Source: Bacteroidaceae bacterium (GTDB lineage Bacteria; Bacteroidota; Bacteroidia; Bacteroidales; Bacteroidaceae). From it: a stretch of DNA of 11,749 bases. The DNA is taken from contig JAGBYN010000124.1 of assembly GCA_017628775.1 (NCBI GenBank), positions 1 through 11,749 on the forward strand, read 5' to 3'. A program made the position numbers and the translations under genes. How positions within the stretch are numbered: position 1 is the stretch's first letter; every line of letters starts with the position of its first letter. The notes below the pieces were generated by a model. It was not told the DNA's origin. It was given only the letters and a program-made list of their open reading frames with translations, and did not search any database. Positions 1 to 6,832 of this stretch are shown one piece after another.

Positions 1-1621
1 ACAAGTAGTAATCGCGCACACTTGGCAAATCAAAATAGCGCTCCACTTTTTCCGAGAATTCCTCGTCGCTCGATGTGCAGACAAAGCGGATGGCATCGAG
101 CAACGGTTGCCACTGAGCGTCCTTCTTTGCCGAAGGTTCAGGGTATTTGGCCTGCCAACCTTCCCACTCCTCGCTCTTGCTGTTGGGGTTCCAGAGTGCA
201 TTTGCCCAACTCTTGCTTCCGCCCCATTTTGTAGCAGTGCTCCACTGGTCGGCCTTGTAAAGCAGTCCGGCAACGCTGCCGTCCTTCGACTTTGCCAGTT
301 GCAACTGCTTGCGGTCAATGCGCTCGCAAAGGTTGTAGATGCCGTGGTACTTGCCGTTCAGGAACACCTCCACCATACGTCCACGCGAAGCATGGTGAGC
401 TGTCTTGTCGTTCTTACCGAGATGGGCGGCGGCCGAAAAGTCGTTCCAAAGGTCCATAGCCACACGGCTGCGCATACGAGCGCGGTCAATTGTCATCGCG
501 TCGAGCACCCAGTAGTTGTCCGTGCGGAGCCCGAGAATAGAGCGGTCAATCTTCTTACCATCAGCACTCTTCAGCTTAATACCCATGGAGCGCTTCTCGA
601 AACGCGCGGTCCATTCGCCACGATTTCTTACCTGAATCGTATAGGAAGAGTCTGCCTTATGCGTAGCGTCGTGCACCGTCATCTGGCCCTTGCCCCAATG
701 GTTCTTACTGAAAGATTCGGCGGTAATTTCTACGATGGGCAGGAAGGTAAACTGGAGGTTTGCGCGCGCAATCGTGTCGCCATTTTGCACCACTGCAAGG
801 CGGTGTGTATCAGCTCCGTTCACTACGCCAAACGCTACATTTCCATTAGCCTTTGCAGCCGTTCCATCAACAAAAAGTTGTGCGTCGGGAAAGGAGGTGC
901 TAACCAACTTCATCTCCACCTTCTTCCCTATCAGCGCTTCGGGAAGCGACAGAAGGTAACGCTTGCTGCGTGCGTCATAAACGGGCGCTTTGCCATCAAG
1001 GGTGAAGTTGAACTGGTAGGTCTGCGTGCTGTAATAATTGCGCTGACTCGCCGTCGTAGGGTCGGGTTCGGGTGCCTTGAAAACGACGGGTTGATTGTCA
1101 ATCTTTGAAACTTGCTTGCCCTTTTTGTCATAGAGCACAAAGCGCTCGTTGCCCGTGGCGCTCTTCGTCTTATTGTTGTAAAGTCCGACGATGCGCGAGT
1201 CGCGGCGCACGTTGAGCAAATACTGGCTGTAAACGTTGACTATAATGATGTGCGAAGCCCCAGGATAGATGCTCCACTGCGATGCCATGCCGTCCATCTC
1301 CTTGGTGAGCAACATGTAGCGGTGCGTCGCTGTGCGCTTGCCGTCGTGCGTCATGTAAAGTCCCGTCGCAGCGTGCTGAATGGAGTAGTAACCACTATTG
1401 AGTTTCGTGATGCGCCAAAGCGCGTTCTTTGCATTTGTGTCGGCACTGTGCGTCAGTGCAAAGACATCTGTCTTGGCAGGAACAACTGCGCCATTCAGAA
1501 ACTCTACGCAGCGAATTTCGTAGCATTCGCCCGAGCGCAGTTCCACACCCTGAGCGGAAAGCACCTGCATATTTGCGAGGAAAGCAAGCGCCAATGTAAG
1601 AAGTCGGAATATATGGTTCAT
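1..1621 (-). CDS. Secreted CotH-kinase-family protein with N-terminal beta-trefoil-like domain (3' end beyond the window)
   Basis: 540 codons are open from ATG at 1621 to the left edge with no stop, so the C-terminus is missing. Residues 1-23 form a signal peptide (hydrophobic core LLTLALAFLA, likely cut after LSA). Residues about 27-160 have three similar segments with LWRI, SQWSI and ERFVLY, suggesting a ricin-like beta-trefoil. From about 290 the CotH family pattern appears: RNRGEW and KRSMGIKLK (332-351, the usual RG-S-W...K-Y-K block), NYWVLDAMTIDRARMRSR (369-386) and GKYHGIYNLCERIDRK (423-438). Known CotH proteins are atypical secretory-pathway protein kinases; the late metal-binding residues lie outside what I could verify here. 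The start follows the DUF4252 stop by 6 bases, so it is the last visible gene of the sigma operon. Family assignment is firm; kinase activity and the trefoil are inference. Confidence 0.85.
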   Translation of the reverse strand, partial: MNHIFRLLTLALAFLANMQVLSAQGVELRSGECYEIRCVEFLNGAVVPAKTDVFALTHSADTNAKNALWRITKLNSGYYSIQHAATGLYMTHDGKRTATHRYMLLTKEMDGMASQWSIYPGASHIIIVNVYSQYLLNVRRDSRIVGLYNNKTKSATGNERFVLYDKKGKQVSKIDNQPVVFKAPEPDPTTASQRNYYSTQTYQFNFTLDGKAPVYDARSKRYLLSLPEALIGKKVEMKLVSTSFPDAQLFVDGTAAKANGNVAFGVVNGADTHRLAVVQNGDTIARANLQFTFLPIVEITAESFSKNHWGKGQMTVHDATHKADSSYTIQVRNRGEWTARFEKRSMGIKLKSADGKKIDRSILGLRTDNYWVLDAMTIDRARMRSRVAMDLWNDFSAAAHLGKNDKTAHHASRGRMVEVFLNGKYHGIYNLCERIDRKQLQLAKSKDGSVAGLLYKADQWSTATKWGGSKSWANALWNPNSKSEEWEGWQAKYPEPSAKKDAQWQPLLDAIRFVCTSSDEEFSEKVERYFDLPSVRDYYL

Positions 1622-1627
1622 AATGCG

Positions 1628-2173
1628 TTACATTTTCTTGTTCAACTTAATAATCTTTGCAATGTCGTCGATGGTAAGCTCGCCGGTCATCTGCACCACG
1701 CGCGAACAATAGTCATCGCGGAAGCGGAAGATGAGGAGTTCGCTCAGCTCGCGCCCTTTTTTGCGCACGCCAAAGACAATCACATCGGTCTTCTCAACGT
1801 GCTGGTGCAACAGCAGTTCGTAGTCGTCCATCGTTGAAACCGTTTTGTAGTTGCCACGAATCGTTGCTGTTGTCGAACGACTGTGCGTGTGCATTGTCAG
1901 AATGCTGGTCAAGCGGTCAACGACGTGGGAAAACTCCCAATGGTCGGGCTTCATCAACTGCGCACGCGCAACGGAGAGCATTTCTTCGGACACGTAGAGG
2001 CGCGTCACTTTCTGATTGTCGGCAAGATGGTCGAAGGAGAACCCCACCTTGGGGCGCGCATCCTTCGTCAGCATATTTACGACAGGCGAAGCAGCAGGTA
2101 GCGCCGTTGCAGTCATTGCCATTGTCGGCGCAAAGCAACCTGCTAATATAAAGAGTCGGATAAAAGTTTTCAT
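1628..2173 (-). CDS. Exported DUF4252 protein of the sigma-factor operon
   Basis: 181 residues from ATG at 2173. An in-frame upstream ATG at 2251 would overlap the anti-sigma gene, and the later start gives a proper signal sequence (MKTFIRLFILAGCF...). The mature part has the DUF4252 pattern: YVSEEML (60-66), a central variable stretch, then ELLIFRF (145-151) followed by VVQMTGELTIDDIAKI (159-174). The domain has no established biochemical role; in Bacteroidetes such proteins commonly sit next to ECF sigma and anti-sigma genes, as here. LAGC at residues 10-13 fits a lipobox, but the preceding stretch is very short and hydrophobic residues continue to about 28, so ordinary signal-peptidase cleavage (near LPA) is equally possible. 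It lies 37 nt after the anti-sigma gene and 6 nt before the CotH gene, so all are probably co-transcribed. Confidence 0.85.
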   Translation of the reverse strand: MKTFIRLFILAGCFAPTMAMTATALPAASPVVNMLTKDARPKVGFSFDHLADNQKVTRLYVSEEMLSVARAQLMKPDHWEFSHVVDRLTSILTMHTHSRSTTATIRGNYKTVSTMDDYELLLHQHVEKTDVIVFGVRKKGRELSELLIFRFRDDYCSRVVQMTGELTIDDIAKIIKLNKKM

Positions 2174-2210
2174 GATGTACTGAAATGAGACTATATTAAT
2201 AATGAGTGCA

Positions 2211-2687
2211 TCAGTCGCAAGGTCCGCCCAAGTCGTCGGCAACATCGCCAAGAATCAAAGTATTGGCTACCAACAGCAAGGCATTTTCGATTTCGGCCTT
2301 AGCCTCTTCGGCTGTGTGGCACGTGTCGGAATAAACCGTAAATTCGGGTTCCATATTGCGCTGCATGATAAAGACAAAGCCCATCATCGCGGCAGCCACA
2401 ACCGTAGCATATACCCAGGGGCGAAAAAATCGTTTGACGGGCGTGAGCTGAACTTCTGCGTTAAAACCGGGTTCGCGCTGCAACCGCTCAAGAATGCGGT
2501 GTTCGAAGCCGGCAGGTGGCACCACTTCGGGCGGAGCGCTCAGAATTTCCATAAGTTCGGCTTCCTCTCTCCATTCGGGTGAAGCATCGGGCGCCTGGAG
2601 CAATCGCTTGAGCAATCTCTCTTCCTCCAACGAAGCATCGCCATCGTAATATTTTTTTCGGAGTTCGTCAATAGTAGGTGTTTTCAT
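2211..2687 (-). CDS. Anti-sigma-factor-like single-pass inner-membrane protein
   Basis: 158 residues. The N-terminal cytoplasmic half begins with a short acidic helical segment (ELRKKYYDGDASLEEERLLKRLL, residues 8-30, described rather than matched to a named domain) that resembles the sigma-binding end of small Bacteroidetes anti-sigma proteins. A single membrane helix follows at about 91-109 (WVYATVVAAAMMGFVFIMQ) after a basic stop (KRFFRP), and about 49 residues face the periplasm, with cysteines at 123 and 157 and a helix AEEAKAEIENALLLVA. There is no HxxxCxxC zinc motif, so it is not a ZAS-type protein. Role inferred from topology and from position directly after the ECF sigma gene: it would sequester the sigma factor until an envelope signal arrives. 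It is much shorter than FecR-type anti-sigmas and lacks a SusC/TonB-linked partner here. Confidence 0.75.
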   Translation of the reverse strand: MKTPTIDELRKKYYDGDASLEEERLLKRLLQAPDASPEWREEAELMEILSAPPEVVPPAGFEHRILERLQREPGFNAEVQLTPVKRFFRPWVYATVVAAAMMGFVFIMQRNMEPEFTVYSDTCHTAEEAKAEIENALLLVANTLILGDVADDLGGPCD

Positions 2688-2728
2688 AAAGGGAGAAATT
2701 TTGAGATTTGAGGATTTTAAGGTCTTGA

Positions 2729-2748
2729 AGTAAGAAAATCTTCTTACT
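2729..2748 (-). repeat. Perfect hairpin in the sigma/anti-sigma gap
   Basis: AGTAAGAA and TTCTTACT form an 8-bp perfect stem around a 4-base loop, between the sigma stop and the anti-sigma start. No T-run follows on the minus strand, so it is not a normal intrinsic terminator. It could stabilise an mRNA end, slow the polymerase, or be a processing site that sets the sigma to anti-sigma ratio. A weaker 5-bp stem (AAAGT/ACTTT) lies just upstream in the transcript. Confidence 0.5.
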
Positions 2749-2792
2749 CAGCAAAGTGCTACGGACTTTAGCGCGTAGCTACTCTGCCATCT

Positions 2793-3275
2793 TTAGAACC
2801 TGACCTTAAACATTACAATCATTTTTTTGCGGGTGCGGGAAAGTATTTGTCGCACGTTGGAAGGCGTTTCGCCTGTCGCTTCGCAAATTTCGTCAATCGA
2901 ACATTCAGCCACGTGGCGCATGGTAACAATGCGCTGCGTCTTCGGTGGAAGTGAACGAAGGATAGCGTGCACTCTGTCCTTCGCATCCATCTGGGGTGGT
3001 GGCTGAGCATCGGCAATCGACTCCTCAACGAGCAGCAGGTCGGTCTCATCATGGCGCAAGCGCAACTGGTCAATACAGGCATTCCGGAGCATTCGCAGGA
3101 TATAGCCCTGCGCATTTTGCATCTGTTCTAGCCGGTCAGCTTCGCGCCATAGTTTTACGAACGTTTCCTGCACCACATCTTCCGCGTCCTGCTGATTATT
3201 GAGTATGCTCATAGCCACTTGGTATAGTTTAGGCGCCAGGCATACATATTTTTCTTCAAAATCTTTAGCGTTCAT
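2793..3275 (-). CDS. ECF-type RNA polymerase sigma factor
   Basis: 160 residues, the size of a minimal ECF sigma. Region 2 spans about 8-77, with the core-binding and -10 recognition helix DAEDVVQETFVKLW (30-43) and RMLRNACIDQLR (61-72). A short acidic/proline linker follows, then region 4 at about 105-152: LPPKTQRIVTMRH and the helix-turn-helix SIDEICEATGETPSNVRQIL (126-145), ending in RTRKKM. ATG at 3275 is chosen because it starts the conserved protein; upstream is the A-rich sequence typical of this phylum. It is the first gene of a leftward operon with the anti-sigma (105-nt gap containing a hairpin), DUF4252 and CotH genes. Probably autoregulated, as is common for ECF operons; its target promoters are unknown. 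Family assignment is secure. Confidence 0.95.
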   Translation of the reverse strand: MNAKDFEEKYVCLAPKLYQVAMSILNNQQDAEDVVQETFVKLWREADRLEQMQNAQGYILRMLRNACIDQLRLRHDETDLLLVEESIADAQPPPQMDAKDRVHAILRSLPPKTQRIVTMRHVAECSIDEICEATGETPSNVRQILSRTRKKMIVMFKVRF

Positions 3276-3435
3276 TTTTCTTAAGGCAGGTGGTGCTTAA
3301 ATCCATGGCGGTGTAAGGTGGCGAAACGTGAATGATGAGTCGTTGCATTGCTCTGCTCGCTGCTTCTCTGCGCTATGGCATTTGGATTTACCATAAACAT
3401 TATTGTTGTCATGAATTTGTTTTTATATTTTATGT

Positions 3436-3463
3436 ATCTTTCTACTTTAATAACGAGAAAGAT
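3436..3463. promoter_or_regulatory. Inverted repeat in the leader of the sigma operon (possible operator)
   Basis: ATCTTTCT, 12 spacer bases, then AGAAAGAT: a perfect 8-bp dyad about 160-190 nt before the sigma ATG. It lies just downstream of the weak promoter candidate at 3467-3501, near where transcription would start. It may be a repressor site or the first stem of a structured 5' leader. The dyad is seen directly; the role is inferred. Confidence 0.35.
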
Positions 3464-3466
3464 CTT

Positions 3467-3501
3467 CAAATGTGACACTTTCGGACGATAAATTTATCAA
3501 A
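3467..3501 (-). promoter_or_regulatory. Weak promoter candidate for the sigma operon, containing a 12-bp palindrome
   Basis: On the minus strand TTTG (3498-3501) is followed after 23 bases by CACATTTG (3467-3474), one mismatch from the Bacteroidetes -7 box TAnnTTTG; the spacing is longer than the usual 19-21. The spacer contains the perfect palindrome GATAAATTTATC (3487-3498). If used, the leader would be about 185 nt. The operon may instead use an ECF-specific promoter that I cannot recognise. Confidence 0.3.
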
Positions 3502-3511
3502 AAAACACGAA

Positions 3512-3568
3512 AAAAAAGAACATGGGGCAGGACCTTTGCGATTTTGGTCTTGCTCCATGCTCTTTTTT
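3512..3568 (-). terminator. Rho-independent terminator after gpsA
   Basis: CATGGGGCAGGACC (3521-3534) faces GGTCTTGCTCCATG (3546-3559) around an 11-base loop; flanking A- and T-runs extend the helix to about 23 positions. Read leftward, the hairpin is followed by a run of eight T. A few positions are G-U or A-C pairs, and the A/T flanks on both sides would let it work in both directions. It lies about 47 nt after the gpsA stop and separates the housekeeping cluster from the sigma operon. Confidence 0.85.
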
Positions 3569-3614
3569 ATAGGTTTTGAATTTACGCGACTGCTTCCCCG
3601 CCTTGGGGGCGCGT

Positions 3615-4673
3615 TTATCTAAATGAATTGGTGAGCAATTTGATTTCAATGCTTGGCGAGATGCGCTCGTAAAGGATGTTGTAAACGGCGTCGAGTATGG
3701 GCATATTCACGCGGTAATGCTGGTTGATGTCCTTCATGCACTTCGTGCCGTAATAGCCCTCGGCAATCATTTCCATTTCGATCTGTGCCGACTTAACGGA
3801 GTAGCCCTTACCAATCATTTGCCCGAAAACGCGGTTGCGCGAGAAGTTTGAATAGCCCGTCACGAGGAGGTCGCCCAGATAGACGCTATCGTAAACATTG
3901 CGCTCAATGGGATAGACGGCCTTGAGGAAGCGGTTCATTTCCTGCACGGCGTTCGACATGAGCACGGATTGGAAATTGTCGCCATATTTCAACCCATTGC
4001 ATATGCCTGCTGCGATTGAATAGACGTTTTTCAAGACTGAGGCATACTCAATGCCAATCACGTCGTTGCTCGTGGTGGTTTTTACATAAGAGCTGGCCAG
4101 CTTATCGGCAAGCATTTGCGCTTTGCTTTCGTCGGCACAACCCATGGTGAGGTAGGTGAGGCGTCCGAACGCCACTTCTTCGGCATGACTCGGTCCGCCA
4201 AGCACGCCAAGATTGTCCTCGGGCACGTTATAAACCTGCCTGAAATATTCGGTACACACAAGGTTTTCATCGGGCACGATGCCCTTTATGGCGGTGACGA
4301 TGAACTTATCGTGTAGCTTCACCTTTAGTTTTTTGAGGTGATTTTTCAGGTATGGCGATGGTGTGACAAAAATGAGGGTGTCGCATGCTTTGACGATCTC
4401 ATTGATGTCGCTTGAAAAGGTGATGCGCGATGTGTCGAAGCGCACACTGGTGAGGTAAGAGGGGTTATAACCCAATCTCTTGAAATTCTCAATGGTGTCG
4501 GCGCTTCGTAAATACCAATGTAAATGCGGTATGCGCTCAAGGAGCATTTTGGCTATTGCTGTGGCCCAACTCCCACCGCCCATCACTGCGATGTTTGTTC
4601 CCCACTCAACTGGATCAACTGATGTGGTTTGTTGATTTTCGTCGGTCGAGAATAATGAAAAGAAACGAGGCAT
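3615..4673 (-). CDS. gpsA: NAD(P)H-dependent glycerol-3-phosphate dehydrogenase
   Basis: 352 residues. The enzyme reduces dihydroxyacetone phosphate to sn-glycerol 3-phosphate, the backbone for phospholipid synthesis, in the cytosol. Visible signatures: nucleotide-binding GGGSWATA (32-39), VTPSPYL, IKGI (129-132), GGPSHAEE (159-166), the catalytic-lysine block SVLKNVYSIAAGICNGLKYGDN (described at 212-233; Lys215), GDLLVT (267-272) and SRNR (278-281). The C-terminal half is complete. The N-terminus carries about 26 extra residues before the Rossmann strand compared with usual family members; the next ATG (residue 31) is inside that strand, so ATG at 4673 is kept, though a non-ATG start is possible. 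It begins 20 nt after the lysS stop, so both are in one operon. Confidence 0.95.
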   Translation of the reverse strand: MPRFFSLFSTDENQQTTSVDPVEWGTNIAVMGGGSWATAIAKMLLERIPHLHWYLRSADTIENFKRLGYNPSYLTSVRFDTSRITFSSDINEIVKACDTLIFVTPSPYLKNHLKKLKVKLHDKFIVTAIKGIVPDENLVCTEYFRQVYNVPEDNLGVLGGPSHAEEVAFGRLTYLTMGCADESKAQMLADKLASSYVKTTTSNDVIGIEYASVLKNVYSIAAGICNGLKYGDNFQSVLMSNAVQEMNRFLKAVYPIERNVYDSVYLGDLLVTGYSNFSRNRVFGQMIGKGYSVKSAQIEMEMIAEGYYGTKCMKDINQHYRVNMPILDAVYNILYERISPSIEIKLLTNSFR

Positions 4674-4693
4674 TATGTTTGATCAATTAGTAG

Positions 4694-6409
4694 TTACACC
4701 CATGCCTCAATTTCAGCGACTGAGGGCTTAGCGATGTCTAACTTAAATTTCTTAATGATTTCGCCAATTTGCTGATTGATTTTCTGTGGGTTTCCACCTT
4801 CGAGGTCTGCCACTAAGTTATAACCAGCTTTGTGCAAGATGGGCACCAGTTCGGGGTTGATGCCCTTTTCTGCAAATTTTTCGGCCTTGTCGCGAGGCGT
4901 TTTCTTTTCTGGGCGCATTTGGGGGAAGAAGAGTACTTCCTGAATGGTGGTTTGGCCGGTCATGAGCATCACGAGGCGGTCAATACCAATACCGATACCG
5001 CTGGTGGGGGGCATGCCGTATTGAAGTGCGCGGAGGAAATCCTGGTCGATAATCATGGCTTCGTCGTCGCCCTTGTCGGCAAGGCGCATTTGCTCCTTGA
5101 AGCGTTCTTCCTGATCAAGCGGATCGTTGAGCTCTGAGTATGCGTTTGCCAATTCTTTACCATTAACCATGAGCTCGAAGCGTTCGGTGAGGCCGGGCTT
5201 TGAGCGATGCATCTTGGTGAGTGGCGACATTTCAACGGGGTAGTCGGTGATGAACGTTGGTTGGATGAATGTGCCTTCGCAGAATTCGCCAAAGATTTCA
5301 TCGATCAGCTTACCCTTGCCCATGGTTTCGTCGATTTCCATGTTGAGCTTCTTGCACACTTCGCGTATCTGGCTTTCGTTCATGCCGTTAAGGTCGTAGC
5401 CCGTTTTTTCCTTAATGGCATCAAGGATGGGCAGGCGGCGGTAGGGCGCCTTGAAGCTGATGGTCTTGCCATCGACCACGGTTTCGGTGCATCCGTTTAC
5501 GGCTATGCAGATCTTTTCAAGGAGTTGCTCGGTGAACGACATCATCCAATTGTAGTCCTTGTACTGAACATAGAGTTCCATACAAGTAAACTCAGGATTG
5601 TGGGTGCGGTCCATACCCTCATTGCGGAAGTTCTTGCCGATTTCAAACACACCTTCAAAACCACCCACGATGAGGCGCTTGAGGTAAAGTTCGGTTGCGA
5701 TGCGGCAATAGAGGTCGATGTCGAGGGTGTTGTGGTGTGTGATGAAGGGGCGTGCGCTTGCACCTCCTGCAATACTTTGAAGGATGGGTGTTTCAACTTC
5801 GGTGTAGCCTGCTGCGTCAAGTTCGTTGCGGAGTGTTTTTACCACGATTGAGCGCTTCATGAAGGTGTCCTTCACGCCTTCATTGACCACGAGGTCAACG
5901 CAGCGTTGGCGATAGCGAAGTTCGGGATCTTCAAAGGCATCGTATGCCACGCCATCCTTATACTTGACGATGGGGAGCGGCTTGATGCTCTTAGCAAGTA
6001 CAGTGAGCTCTTCGGCGTGCACCGAGATCTCGCCGGTTTGCGTACGGAATACGTAACCTTTGATACCGATAAAGTCGCCTAAGTCAAGCAGTTTCTTGAA
6101 CACGGGGTTATAGAGTTCTTTGTCTTCGCCAGGGCAGATGGCATCACGAGTGACGTAAACCTGCGTGCGACCCTTTGAGTCCAATAATTCAACGAACGAC
6201 GCCTTACCCATGATGCGGCGACTCATCATACGTCCGGCGATGCACACTTGGCGCGGCTCTTCATCGTCTTTGAAATTGTCGCGAATATCTACAGAGTATG
6301 CGTTTACGGGAAATTCTGCTGCGGGATAGGGGTCGATGCCCATGTCTCGGAGTTGCTGCAAAGCATTGCGGCGTCCGATTTCTTGTTCGCTAAGTTCAAG
6401 GATATTCAT
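4694..6409 (-). CDS. lysS: Lysyl-tRNA synthetase (class II)
   Basis: 571 residues. It charges tRNA-Lys with lysine. The N-terminal anticodon-binding OB fold spans about 53-140 (VCIAGRMMSRRIMGKASFVEL). The class II catalytic core follows: motif 2 FRNEGMDRTHNPEFTCMELY (261-280) and motif 3 GIGIGIDRLVMLMTG (471-485), with lysine-specific residues around TDYPVEMSPL. Beyond the core (after about residue 500, where E. coli LysS ends) is a tail of about 70 residues with a short helical domain, typical of Bacteroidetes LysRS. Start at 6409 gives MNILELSEQE, the usual N-terminus. No promoter is apparent in the 87 nt upstream, so it is probably read through from recA; gpsA follows. Confidence 0.97.
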   Translation of the reverse strand: MNILELSEQEIGRRNALQQLRDMGIDPYPAAEFPVNAYSVDIRDNFKDDEEPRQVCIAGRMMSRRIMGKASFVELLDSKGRTQVYVTRDAICPGEDKELYNPVFKKLLDLGDFIGIKGYVFRTQTGEISVHAEELTVLAKSIKPLPIVKYKDGVAYDAFEDPELRYRQRCVDLVVNEGVKDTFMKRSIVVKTLRNELDAAGYTEVETPILQSIAGGASARPFITHHNTLDIDLYCRIATELYLKRLIVGGFEGVFEIGKNFRNEGMDRTHNPEFTCMELYVQYKDYNWMMSFTEQLLEKICIAVNGCTETVVDGKTISFKAPYRRLPILDAIKEKTGYDLNGMNESQIREVCKKLNMEIDETMGKGKLIDEIFGEFCEGTFIQPTFITDYPVEMSPLTKMHRSKPGLTERFELMVNGKELANAYSELNDPLDQEERFKEQMRLADKGDDEAMIIDQDFLRALQYGMPPTSGIGIGIDRLVMLMTGQTTIQEVLFFPQMRPEKKTPRDKAEKFAEKGINPELVPILHKAGYNLVADLEGGNPQKINQQIGEIIKKFKLDIAKPSVAEIEAWV

Positions 6410-6496
6410 GTTGTAATGATTTTAGCAGTTTAGTGATATGTGTGTGGGGGGAAAGGAAGCCGTAGTGCTTTGTCGGTTTTCCCCTCGGGATATTAT
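6410..6496 (-). other. Spacer between the lipoprotein gene and lysS with an imperfect stem
   Basis: GGGGAAA (6448-6454) pairs with TTTCCCC (6478-6484), with an inner CCG/CGG pairing and a bulge. No T-run follows on the minus strand, so it is a poor terminator. No TAnnTTTG box is present. It may be an mRNA processing or attenuation element between recA-lipoprotein and lysS-gpsA. Confidence 0.25.
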
Positions 6497-6832
6497 TTAA
6501 TCAATGATTGATTCAAGCGCGTTAGTGCCTAATTCGAAACTGCGCGACATGCCTTTTTGCATAAATTCTTTATATGCTTTGTCCACCTCGGCTTGTTTGA
6601 GTTTATCGCCATTGAGGTCGTTGTTCAACTGTTCTTTGTTGTCGCGTTCAAAATCAATAAGTGCTTTTGTGGCTTTTTTGATGTCGTCGTACGATTGCGC
6701 TTCTTCAATGCACTTCGTTGCTTTTTCGATTTCATCAATATATTGGTCAGCAATGCGTTGTTGGCATGCGGCTAAAAGCGCTGTTGTTGCAGTAAATGAG
6801 AGTGCAACAATGATTTTTGTTAAGGTGCTCAT
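6497..6832 (-). CDS. Small predicted lipoprotein coupled to recA
   Basis: 111 residues, function not recognised. The N-terminus is a lipoprotein signal: MSTLTK, a hydrophobic core, then the lipobox LAAC with the lipidated cysteine at residue 23. The residues after it (QQRIAD) lack the acidic/lysine cluster that sends Bacteroidetes lipoproteins to the cell surface, so the periplasm is the likelier location. The mature part (about 88 residues) is charged and apparently all helical ([32 protein letters not shown]), with one more cysteine at 41, and looks like a short coiled or bundled helix protein. Its ATG overlaps the recA stop (ATGA), so translation is probably coupled and it shares the recA promoter. 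The link to DNA repair is not obvious; overlap may reflect only compact packing. Confidence 0.8.
   Translation of the reverse strand: MSTLTKIIVALSFTATTALLAACQQRIADQYIDEIEKATKCIEEAQSYDDIKKATKALIDFERDNKEQLNNDLNGDKLKQAEVDKAYKEFMQKGMSRSFELGTNALESIID

Noticed and set aside
107..1108. Plus-strand open frame of 333 codons
   Set aside because: It lies opposite the CotH-family gene and is its antisense shadow; the minus frame has a signal peptide and family motifs, the plus frame has none.
1112..1837. Plus-strand open frame of 241 codons
   Set aside because: Antisense to the start of the CotH gene and the end of the DUF4252 gene; no domain features.
5207..5851. Plus-strand open frame of 214 codons
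   Set aside because: Antisense to lysS, which is unambiguous.
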